NCBI GenBank assembly: GCA_947471745.1
Contig: CANJKZ010000264.1
Coordinates: 379,501-443,500 of the forward strand
Length of the DNA: 64,000 bases
Direction: 5' to 3'
DNA from: Closterium sp. Naga37s-1
Lineage: Eukaryota; Streptophyta; Zygnematophyceae; Desmidiales; Closteriaceae
Both the position numbers and the translations under genes were made by a program. Of the stretch, positions 42,301 through 52,100 are shown piece by piece. The stretch's first letter is position 1, and each line of letters opens with the position of its first letter. The notes under the pieces were generated by a model, which made no database searches, was not told the origin of the DNA, and was given only the letters and a program-made list of their open reading frames with translations.

Positions 42301-45300
42301 AAGGAGGGAGGCGAGAGGGGAGGAGTGGGGAGAAGAGAGCAGGTGCAGGCGAGAGAGAAAGGAGGGAGGATGATGATGCGTGGAGGGTCGGAGAAAGAGC
42401 GGAAAGGAAAACCGGTGAAACCCTTATGGGAAGAGGATACAGACGATGAGGATTTAGTGAGGTCTGTGACTCTACCTGTGAGTAAGGACGGGGTTGGGAG
42501 CAAGGGAGAGCAGGAGGGGGCCGGGGAGGAGGGAGGGAAGAAGAAAATGCTCTGGGAGGAAGATTCCGACGATGAGTCGCTGGTTCGCGCGGTAACCGCA
42601 TCTGCTACCACCGTTGCTGCAGCTGTTACAGCTGCTGGGGTGGGCGTGGTAACCAGAGGGACTGGGGGCGCTGCAGGTGCTGGTGGGGGTGGGAGAGGTG
42701 GTGGAGGAGGGGGAAGAGGTGGTGGAGGGGGGGGTAGAGGTGCTAGTGGTGGGGGTAGAGGGGCTGGCGAAGGGGGGAGAGGGGCAGGTGGAGGGCAGAA
42801 GAAGGTGCAGCCTCTGTGGGAGGACTCTGATGATGAGAGTCTGGTTCGTGCTGTCACCGCTGCTTCGTCTGCCCCTGCTGCTGGTAACGTTGGGGGCATT
42901 GCTGCTGCTGGTAACGTTGGGGGCATTGCTGCTGCTGGTAACGTTGGGGGCATTGCTGCTGCTGGTAACGTTGGGGGCATTGCTGCTGCTGGTAACGTTG
43001 GGGGCATTGCTGCTGCTGGTAACGTTGGGGGCATTGCTGCTGCTGGTAACGTTGGGGGCATTGCTGCTGCTGGTAACGTTGGGGGCATTGCTGCTGCTGG
43101 TAACGTTGGGGGCATTGGTGCTGCTGGCAGTGCTGCTGGGGGCAATGGGGGGGGGTCACGCTCGTCGGTGCAAGCGGTAACGCCGCGAGGAGCTCGTATG
43201 CAGCGATTGGACGCAGCGAAATGGGCAGACGAGCGAGGAGCGCGAGGGGATGGGGAGCGGGGAGAGCGGGGAGAGCGGGGGGAAAGAAGAGAAGGGCGCG
43301 ATGTGCAAGGAAGGCGAGACGCTCGCATGCAGCGGTTGGACGCAGCGAAGTGGGCAGAGGGGCGGGAGGAGAGAGACGGGCGAGATGCGAGAGAAGGACG
43401 AGAAGGGAAAGCAGGAAAAGGAGGGGGAGGGGGAGCGAGAGGAGGGGGAGGGGGTGGGGGAGGGGGAGGAGCGAAGGGAGAGAGAGGAGGAACGAAGGCT
43501 CGGCCGTTGTGGGAGGAGAATGCGGAGGATGAGGACATGGTGAGGGCCGTTGCTGTGCCCACCCCCCGCTCTGCCACCCCCCCTCCCCGCTCTGCCACCC
43601 TCACTCCTCGCTCTGCCACCCCGCCTCCCCGCTCTGCCACCCCCCCTCCTGTGGTACCGATAGCCTCTGGTCGGGGAGCGGCAGGGAGAGCGGATGCAGG
43701 GATGGGAGGGAGGGTGGAGGAGAGGACAGGTAGGAGGGCGGAGGGGAGAGGAGAGGGGAGGGCGGATGGGAGGGGTGACGGGAGGATGGATGGGAGGAGG
43801 GAAGAGGGGGCGGTGGAGGGGATGGAAGGAGGGATGGAGGTGGGGAGGAAGGGAAGAGCGGAATACATGCGTATGGCAGACGAGGGAGAGGGTTGGGAGG
43901 AAGGGGAGGAGGAGTGGGAAGAGGGCGAGGGCTGGGAGGAGGGAGAGGAGGAATGGGAAGGGGAAGAGGGCGAGGAGGAGTGGGAGGGGGAAGAGGGAGA
44001 GGAGGAGCAATATGAGCCGGTCGTGAAGGCTGGGCAGGCGAGCAGAAAGGAGGGCACAGGCGGGATCAAGCAGTCATTGGCGCAGGATGAATGGCAGAGG
44101 CAGCAAGCGGAGCAGGAGGCGTGGGAACAGGAGCAACTGGAGCAGGAAAAGTGGGAGCAGGAGCACCAGAATGAGCAGCAGAGGCAGGTGCAGAAGCCAA
44201 AGCAGCAAGTGACTTGGGACCAGCATCACTCACAGGAGGATGGCGAGGAGGAATATGAAGGCGAGGAGTATGAAGGAGATGAGGAGTATGCAGAAGAGGA
44301 AGAAGAAGAGGAAGTGCCCGTGGTGCCTGTGAGAGCAATGGCCCGAGCAGCCACTGCACCCACATCCCGCCTTGATAAAATGTCCAAGTCAGCGGGTGCT
44401 GATGCCGCGGGGAAGAAGAAGAGCGGTAAGAAGGCTGCACTGCATCGTGTGGCGTCTGAATCTACCACCTCTGACCTGTATGCATCTGGTCAGAAGTCCT
44501 CTTTTGATTCGGCTCAGAAGGCGCGGGGAGCAGGGGGGGTTGCTCCTGGTATGTATGAGGGGGCTCAGAAGTCGCCTGGTGTGGGGCGGCAGCAGCGGCA
44601 GATGCATGTTCACTGGGACGAGAGCGTGGGCGCTGGTAGAGGGGAGCGAGGAGAGAGAGGGGAGCGATGGGAGGGAGAAGCAGAGGAGGAGCAGTGGCTG
44701 GGTGCGGGTTCGTTGTCTGAAACAGCTGCTTCGGGAAAGGAAGGCAAGAAGGGGAAGGCTGGGAAGAAAGGGTCCCAGCAGGGAAATGCTGAAGGGGAGA
44801 AAGGCGAGAGGGCAGCAGGGGAGGGAGGAACAGGAAAGAAGAAGCAAACCGGGGAAGCGAAGAAGGCTGGGAAGAAAGTTGCAAAGAAGGGTGCGGCGCA
44901 GCAGGGGGCTGGGGGAGCGGAGGAGGAGGAGGAGGGGCTGGGAAGGACTGTGAGTGCAGCTTCATCCGCCTCCCGCTCGTCCTCTGGCACATCGTCATCG
45001 CCTGCTAAGGGCGAGAGGCGGAAAGCTGGGGAGAAGGAGAGCGGGAAGAAGAGTGGGAAGAAGGCGGGGCAGACCGCCCAGCCGCAGGTGGCAGTGTGGG
45101 AGGGGGACGAGGAGGAGGAGGGGCTGTTTAGGGATGGATCTTCTGCGGCTGCTGCTGCTGCTGCTGGGGGGAAGGAGAAGGCAGGTAAGAAGAAGGAGAG
45201 AGACGCGAAGAAGAAGCAGCAGGAGCTGCAGGAGCAGCAGGAGCGGCAGCGGCAGCAGGAGTTGCAGGAGCATTTGCAGCGGCAGCTGCAGCAGGAGAAG

Positions 45301-48300
45301 CGGCAGCGAGAGGAGGAGGAGGCGGAGGAGGAGCAGCAATGGCAGCTGCAGCAGCAGCAGTTGCAGCAGCAGCAGGAGCAGGAGAGGCGAATAGCAGCAG
45401 CTGGTAGGAAGGGTCGAGCAGGGGCTGGGAACACAGACCGTGCCTCTTCTCCTGCCTCTGCGTCCCGCTTGTCTCACTCCCTCTCGCCCTCTTCTCGCGC
45501 TGCCAACACCAGCACTCGCCCTCAAGCAAGCCGCTATGCAGGCTTGCAAGAAAGGTATGAGGAAGAGGAGGAAGAGGAGGAGGAGGACGACGAGGAGGAG
45601 GAGGACGAGGAGGAGGAGGAGGAGGAAGAAGAAGAGTATGAAGAGGAGGTGGAGAGTGAGAGATACAGAGGGAGGATGGAGGAAGGGAGTATAGATTTCG
45701 ATGCCTCTCACCAGGAACTCGCCTTTGGGGCGGGGCAAGGAAGGCAGGAGCAGAGAGGGGTGGTAGGGGGAGGCAGTTTGGACTTTGATGCTCCGCAACA
45801 CGAGCTGCCCTCTCCCTCTCAAATGCCATCCGGAGGGCTGTTTGCGGCACGGCAGAAACAGTGGCAGCAGCAGCAGCAGCGGCAGCAGCAACAACAACAG
45901 CCACAGCAGCAGCAGCAGAAGCAGCAGCAGAAGCAGAAGCAACAGCAGCAGGCAGCACCGTCGGCATCACGAAACCAGTATTACGATGACGAGGATGAAT
46001 ACGAAGGTAACGCACATGATGAGTATGGTGGTGCTGCTGGTGGCCGGGACAATGGCAGGGGCGACGGCAGGGGCGGATGGGACCATGATTACGAATATGA
46101 AGAGGAGGAGGAATGGGACGAGGAGGCCGAAGAGGAACTGTATAACCAAGGAGAAGGCGGAGAAGCAACGGGAGGAGGTGGTGCCATTACGTCTCTATCT
46201 CCCTCTGCTGCTGCCTTCTACCTGGCTACAACCTCCTCCTTTGGACACGAAGACCCTGTTGACTCCTCCTCCCCAGACACCTCCTCTGGCTTCCCCCCTC
46301 CGAGACCATCCCCCCGGCAAGCCCCCCGCTCACCCTCCTCTGCTTACGCCTCACTTCCCTCTTCCTCTCCAACCGACGCTGCTCCTGCTGCTGCTGCTGG
46401 TGCTGCTTCTGGTGGTGGAGCTGGGAAGAAGGAACGGTCAAAGTCCCCTCTGGCTCGGCTAAAGCGCTCCCTCTCCCCTCTCTCTCGCCGGCACGCCTCT
46501 CCTGGTAAATCAGGATCAGCAGGTAATAGCACTGCTGCAGCAGCAGCTGCTGCAGTGGCTGCTGCCGGTGGTAGCAGCATGGGTTCTTTCTCAGAGCTAC
46601 AGTCCCAACCGAGCCTGTCGTCAGGCTCAATCAGCAGCTCGCCGAGCCAGTCCATGGATCGGCAGTCCCCGAGCCTGATGATGCTGGATCGGGTCTCCCC
46701 AACCAACTCAATGGAGAGAAGGAACCCGCAGGAGCGGGGAGGTTTGGATCGGGATCGAGGGTCAATGGAACGAAATTCCATGGAAAGGCGATTGTTTGAC
46801 CGCCACTCCTCCCCTTCCCATGACCGAATCTGGTCTCCCCGTCACTCCTCTGGGATGGGTCAACAGCAGCAGCAGGCGGAGGGGTCGGCCTCGCCTGACC
46901 TCTCTGCTTCTCCTGACATTCATGCAGACGGCAGGTCTATTGGAAGAGAGGGTGGTTCGAGCTTCCGATCCTCACTTGCTGCGGTGCTGATGTCACCTCC
47001 GATCCTGCGCGGCAGCGCCGGGGGCAGCGCCTTCCCAACCTCCAGCTCAGCCTCGGAAGCCTCGTCCCGGCACCCGCACAAGGGCGGGAAAGTTATCCCG
47101 AACCTGCTCCGGCTGAACCTGAAAAAAGACAAGGGAGAGGGACATAGGGAGGGGAGAGAGGGGCGGGATAATCAACCCGGCACCCCACCCTCCCCGTTGC
47201 TAGAGCATGTGCTGAAAGGCTATCCCATGAGTAACTATGATGGAATACCAAGGGGTTTGTCTGAGGATTCATCTGATCAAAGGTATGTGAGAGGCGGTGA
47301 GGGGAGTGAGGGCAGCAGCAGTGGGCGGCTGAGTGGGGAGGATCCGAGAGAGTGGGAGGAGGGCAGGAGGGGATTTGATGCGAGGGGGAGTAACAGGGAA
47401 AGGGTTGACTCTGGGGATGCTATTCGCAAAACGAGCTCGTATGAGAGGGGTGGGGCAAGGAGCGAGGAAGCAGGGGTGGGTGCCACTGCCAGGGGTGGGA
47501 TTCGATCTCCGATCCTCAAGCCAGCTTCAACTGAAGAGGAGGCGTTTTTTGAGCGGGCAAGGCAGGAGGAGGAGCGATTAGCACGTGAGAGGGGTGGCAG
47601 TGGTGGTGGTAGTGGAGGGGGAGGTGGGGAAGCAGCGGCGGGTAACGATTCTTGGTTGCGGGACGAAGACACAGCGGCACCGGCTTTAAGCCCTCTGAAA
47701 TATGCACCGAGTGCTTTCAGTAGGAGGATCAGAGGTAGGGGCAGGGGAGGAATTGGGGGGAGGGGAGCCCCCCCTCTTTCTCCTGTGGGTTCTGTGGCTA
47801 CTGGTGCTGGTGCTGGCGCTGGTGGTGGGGCTGGTTTAGCCACCAACATCAGCAGTGCCAGCAGCACCAGCACCGGCACCAGCAGCGGCACAGACACCAG
47901 CGGAAGCAGCAGCAGTATTGGCATAGGCAGCAGCGGCAGCAACAGCAGCAGTGTTAGCGCTGCTGGGGGTGAGATGGCTGGGGGGTACGGGGATGGGAAT
48001 GTGGGGGGGATAGGAGCGGGGTCGGGTGGTGGGGTGGGGAGAGGAGGGTTCGGCGGGGGGCGTGGTAGGATGAACAGCAGGAGACGTAGCATTGTGAATG
48101 CGAGGCTCCATGCTCAGAGGGAGGGGGGCGGAGCGGGAGGGAATGGAGAGGGTGGGGAGGGTGAGGGTGAGAAGCCTGAATTTGAGTTTCAGGGTATGGG
48201 GGGGAGACGAGCAGTGAGGAAAGTAGCTCCTCCGATTGCGGAGGGGGAGGAAGGGGGGAGGAAGGGAGAGGAGAGTGAGGAGGAAGAGGACGAGGAGGGA

Positions 48301-48336
48301 GTGTGGCAGAGAAACGACCCAATCCAAGCGTTTTGA
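36335..48336 (+). CDS. PSI-like: PSK-SIMULATOR-like DUF3475/DUF668 protein with giant low-complexity tail
   Basis: Nine exons: 36,335-36,655, 36,950-37,007, 37,609-37,783, 38,245-38,325, 38,595-38,699, 38,972-39,170, 39,793-39,858, 40,323-40,516 and 41,196-48,336. Phases close to 2,779 residues. The N-terminal third fits plant PSI proteins: DUF3475 (GFVSIEAASVMQQALRLW, LEKLAERVAAMGMKCEE) and DUF668 (LGSAGLALRYARIILLAEKL, RDELFGMLTNDMRTILAGRL, FLPTLARNTITF, HVLRVQTLFHAQKDA). Plant PSIs are ~450-600 residues and affect growth in phytosulfokine-related signalling. The ~2,200-residue last exon adds Gly, Glu, Gln, Ser and Lys tracts, a 27-bp repeat and five copies of an LWE...LVR motif. The last exon is one frame with no stop, so it is probably truly translated. 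Confidence 0.8.
37008..38140 (+). repeat. Ghosts of PSI-like exons 2, 3 and 4
   Basis: A copy of the exon 2 end plus donor follows directly (37,008-37,044, cacctctggacgctctatg). Three pieces of exon 3 precede the true exon: 37,203-37,245, 37,311-37,355 and 37,457-37,555 (gagctgatggagagtctgg, gaagtgcgaggagacgcgg). A copy of the exon 4 start lies at 38,083-38,135 (ctacatgtggaagcaggtgg). Between are poly-C-rich simple tracts, including a ~25-base C run near 37,400. Confidence 0.88.
37878..37901. repeat. 24-bp perfect palindrome of the TTGAG/CTCAA family
   Basis: Core TTTTTGAGAATTCTCAAAAA with one more base pair of TG/CA on either side, in PSI-like intron 3. It lies between two copies of gagcttcatgtgctgggtg. 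Confidence 0.95.
38740..38940 (+). repeat. Ghosts of PSI-like exon 5 (3' part plus donor)
   Basis: A near-complete copy at 38,745-38,832 repeats cctcctccaac...ctggctgagctcgaatctg...gactacgagctcgacgac with the donor cagtgcgtcctc; a shorter decayed copy lies at 38,908-38,940. Both follow the true exon. Confidence 0.88.
39192..39560. repeat. 20-bp minisatellite, 18 units
   Basis: Unit gagtctgttgtgtccagagc, with a few units reading gatgtg, in intron 6 of the PSI-like gene. It begins 20 bp after the splice donor of exon 6, and each unit contains a cag. The frames through it are artefacts. Confidence 0.94.
39950..41150 (+). repeat. Ghosts of PSI-like exons 7, 8 and 9
   Basis: Exon 7's end plus donor is repeated at 39,950-40,012. 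Exon 8's start plus acceptor occurs at 40,153-40,250, upstream of the true exon. Exon 8's end (ctcatgaagtaccccttcat, ggctgctggcggc) is repeated three times downstream at about 40,610-40,700, 40,735-40,822 and 40,858-40,945. The start of exon 9 (gacgagctgtttggcatgc) is repeated at 41,094-41,125. Upstream/downstream placement follows the same rule throughout. Confidence 0.9.
42213..43552 (+). other. Five copies of an acidic LWE-LVR linear motif
   Basis: Within the PSI-like tail, KPLWEEDTDEQDLVRS (~42,213), KPLWEEDTDDEDLVRS (~42,415), KMLWEEDSDDESLVRA (~42,544), QPLWEDSDDESLVRA (~42,808) and RPLWEENAEDEDMVRA (~43,500) recur, separated by divergent Gly/Lys-rich spacers. Looser relatives are VHWDESVGAGRG (~44,608) and VWEGDEEEEGLFRDGS (~45,094). 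A short conserved core among unconserved spacers suggests a binding motif with possible casein-kinase-type sites. Confidence 0.75.
42883..43120 (+). repeat. 27-bp coding minisatellite (NVGGIAAAG repeat)
   Basis: Nine almost identical units of gctgctgctggtaacgttgg plus gggcatt in the PSI-like tail. The reading frame is kept. Confidence 0.94.
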
Positions 48337-49149
48337 GACAGAATGGTGCAGTGTAGACGTCTTGAGGTAATGACACATCCGAAATTAATTATATCAAGCT
48401 GCAAAAGAAATGTGTTTTGCCGAGGAGATGGAGTGATTGGCATGGCGGAGTTCGCGATTCGGTATTAAATTTGCATCGGTCCTGACTCCTGAGCGACGCT
48501 GAAACGCATATTGGCGGTGGATGAATGTTGGTAGATTGGTGTGAGGAAGCCAGGGATTGCTGGTGTGGTTGGGATTTTTAGGAAGGGCAACTGAGTTGGA
48601 GAATTCCTTCCTGGCAGCTCAGTCATAGAGTCCCTGCCAGGGACCATTTGTAAAGCTGTTCCCTTATTGAGATCCCCTTTTGTCATACCGTATAGCCTGG
48701 TTCTACCCTTCAAACATGCAACAGAAGTAGTACACGCATGTAATTTTTTTACGTAGGCTTGCAACTCAAGTCTCACCCAATTCCCAAGGTTTCCCGCTAC
48801 AAGAGTCAAACCATTTCCAGAGGGCGACAGCCATATCCTTCTCGGTTCAGGATACCGATGCTAACACATTAACCGGCTCATGCTGTATCGAGTATGAGGC
48901 TTGAGAGCAATCATCAGCACCATGCTCGAGATTCTCATTTTCAAGTTTCAGCCATTCCGCGACAATCCCAGGTTTGCTGATAAGATCAGCAGAGTGTCGG
49001 TATTTCCAAGGCCGAGCTGCGATTGCGATTCGCAGGCACGGGTCGCTGCTTGCCACGTGGGAAGTCGAAGGGGTTCCCGTTGGAATATTGTGTTTCTCTA
49101 CTCTGTGATCGCACCTACCCCTTTCGCTGCTGCCACGTCAGCGCTGAAA
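48337..49149. other. Spacer between the PSI-like and TrpA genes
   Basis: No gene is supported; it holds the 3' end of the PSI-like gene and the TrpA promoter region. Nothing else stands out. Confidence 0.6.
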
Positions 49150-52100
49150 ATGTCGACAATGACGTCAGCCCACAGAGGCCTTACAGCGCTTCCTACTGCG
49201 CAAAACGCTGGTTCTGGTGAACTCTCTTGTTGTCCACGTGTCGTTTCAGCCGCATTCGGCGGTGCGAAGAAGATTAAGTCGGCCTCGTCGAGTCTGGTAG
49301 GACAGCCGCTTCCAGTGGCTGTTTCCCGCGCTAGCAGCGGCCACAGACGAGGCGGTGCGTTGGCGACAACGTGCTCGTCGCAGAGCGTTTCGGAGAAGTT
49401 CGCAGAGCTTCGCGCGAAGAATGAAGTGAGTAGACAGTTTCGCAGTTTGACGAGGGTTTCGGGTATAGTCACCTCGCTTTACCAAAACGGTCAGTTTGAC
49501 TACCTCAATTGCAACTGGCTGTTTCGATATAGGGTGGAATTGATTTCTTTTCGCCATTCCACTTGGTGCCATCTATCTACGTCTTGGACGCAACGCGCTT
49601 TGAGCTTTTAACTCCGTTCCTTTCGACTTGACCCTCTCCCAATCAACCCACCCGTTCCTCAACTCCTCCCACCTTCCTGTCCATTTTTCTCTTCCCCGTT
49701 ATAGTCGCTGGAACCCCGCTATAAGCACCACGTAGCGCATTGGTCGCACGAGCCCCTCAGCCCGCATTTGCTGTTCACCCGCTCCCCCGCAGGTGGCGCT
49801 GATCCCCTTTATAGTCGCGGGGGACCCCGATCTGGCCACCACGGAGCGCGCGCTGAAGCTGCTGTGCGAAACGGGCGCTGACGTCATCGAGCTGGGCGTG
49901 CCCTACTCGGACCCGCTTGCTGACGGGCCCGTCATCCAGGTACACTCCGTCCCCGTTATTAGCAGTTCGCCCGGTAACTGCAACGTGACAGAGTGTATTA
50001 GTATAGATTTCTAGCTGGCTTAAGGCATCTCATGCTCATGCAAGAAGGGAACCCCAACAGAACCGTATTTTTTTGTGTGTGCGGTGATAGTATTAGTGTG
50101 ATTAGAACGAAATGGCGACCTACCGAGTGTGATTATACGGTTGTGTTTGTTTGTTTGTTGCTCTTATATCGCAGGCATCTGCCACCCGAGCCCTGGCGAA
50201 CCACACGGACCTACAGTCAGTCATAGACCTCCTCAAACGGGTATGCCGTCCTTCTCTCTCTCCCCTACTCTCCTCTACTCTCCTCTACTCTCCTCTACTC
50301 TCCCCTACTCTCCTCCACTCTCCTCTTTTGAAGCCATGAGGCGCCTCAAAAGGTGAACCTCTCTCGCTCACCCACCACCACGCCACTTCTCCTCTTCACC
50401 TACTGCAACCCCATCACAAAAACGCGGCGCTGAGAAGTTCATGGGGGAGAGCTAGAACAACCCTCCACCCCCCTGTTTTCCGATCCCCCTCCTCCTCATC
50501 CTCCCCCCATCCCCCTGCTCCAGGTCACCCCCTCCCTGAGCGCGCCTATAGTCCTTTTCACCTACTACAATCCCATCATAAAGCGCGGAGTTAACAAGTT
50601 TATGGGGGAGATCAATGGCATAGCAATCAACCCCCCTCTTCACCCCGCTACCCCCCTCTCTCCAGGTCACCCACCCCCTCCCTGAGCGCGCCCATAGTCC
50701 TTTTCACCTACTACAACCCCATCATGAAGCGCGGCGTCAACAAGTGCATGGGGGAGATGAAGCCACCACACCCCCCGTCTTCCCCCCTTGACCCATGTCC
50801 CCTCAGGTCACCCCCTCCCTGAGCGCGCCCATAGTTCTCTTCACCTACTACAACCCCATCATGAAGCGCGGCGTCAACAAGTTCATGGGGGAGATTAAAG
50901 CCGCGGGGGCGGCAGGCATAGTGGTGCCGGACGTGCCTCTGGAAGAGACCAAGGTGCTGCGAGAGGTTGCCACCGCCAACGGACTAGAACTGGTGAGCGT
51001 GGGGTCGTGTCTGGTGAGGATGGGTGAGGAGGAGTGGCGGCAGGCATAGTGGTGCCGGACGTACCTCTGGAGGAGACCAAGGTGCTGCAGGAAGTTGCCA
51101 CAGCCAACGGGCTCGAACTGGTGAGAATCTGGTGGTTGGTGGGTGGCTTGCAGTAATCGCCTCGCACTGGAAACGACTAGCAACGGGCGTAGTGGTGCCG
51201 GACGTGCCTCTGGAGGAGACTAAAGTACTGCGAGAGGTTGCTACTGCAAACGGGCTGGAACTGGTGAGCATCTGGTGGTGGTTGGTGTGGCATGTACGGG
51301 TGTTGAGGCGTCTGGGAGCTCGAGTATGGTACTGGTGTAGCAGCTGTCATGTCCCATAGTGGTGCCGTACGTGCCACTGGAGGAAACCAAGGTGCTGTGG
51401 GAGGTTTCTACTGCCAATGGGCTCGAACTGGTGATCATTCGATTGCTGGTGATCATTCGATTGCTGGTGAGCGGCTTGCAGTGACATATTCAGTGGACTC
51501 ATGAAACAGAGAGGTGGACATGAATTACTGGCAGGCACTGCTAACGCCATTCCCCTCTCACTCCCTCTCCCCCCTCTTCCTCCCCCCTTCTCTCCCCTCT
51601 CCCCCCTCTTCCTCCCCCCTTCTCTCCCCTCTCCCCCCTCTTCCTCCCCCCTTCTCTCCCCTCTCCCCCCTCTTCCTCCCCCCTTCTCTCCCCTCTCCCC
51701 ACAGGTGCTGCTAACAACGCCCACCACCCCCACCGAGAGAATGGGAGCCATTGCTGACGTCACCCAGGGCTTCCTTTACCTTGTAAGCAGCCGCCTTGCT
51801 GCCGTGCCTTCTTTCTCCTCCGCCCCTTCTCCCTCCGCCCCTTTTCCTCCGCCCCTTCTCCTCCCCCCCTTCTCCCTCCGCCCCTTCTCCTCTGGCCCTT
51901 CTCCTCCGCCCCTTCTCCTCTGCCCCTTCTCCTCCGCCCCTTCTCCTCTGCCCCTTCTCCTCCGCCCCTTCTCCGCCTCTTCTCCTTCGCCCCTTCTCCT
52001 CCGCCCCTTCTCCTCCACACCTTCTCTTCTGCCCCTCTTCCTCTGCCCCTTCTCCTCTGCCCCTTCTCCTCCGCCCCTTCTCCGCCTCTTCTCCTTCGCC

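Noticed and set aside
41745..44069. A 774-residue minus-strand Ser/Pro-rich frame
   Set aside because: Antisense shadow of the GC-rich PSI-like tail; the plus strand carries the DUF668 continuation and the conserved LWE-LVR motifs.
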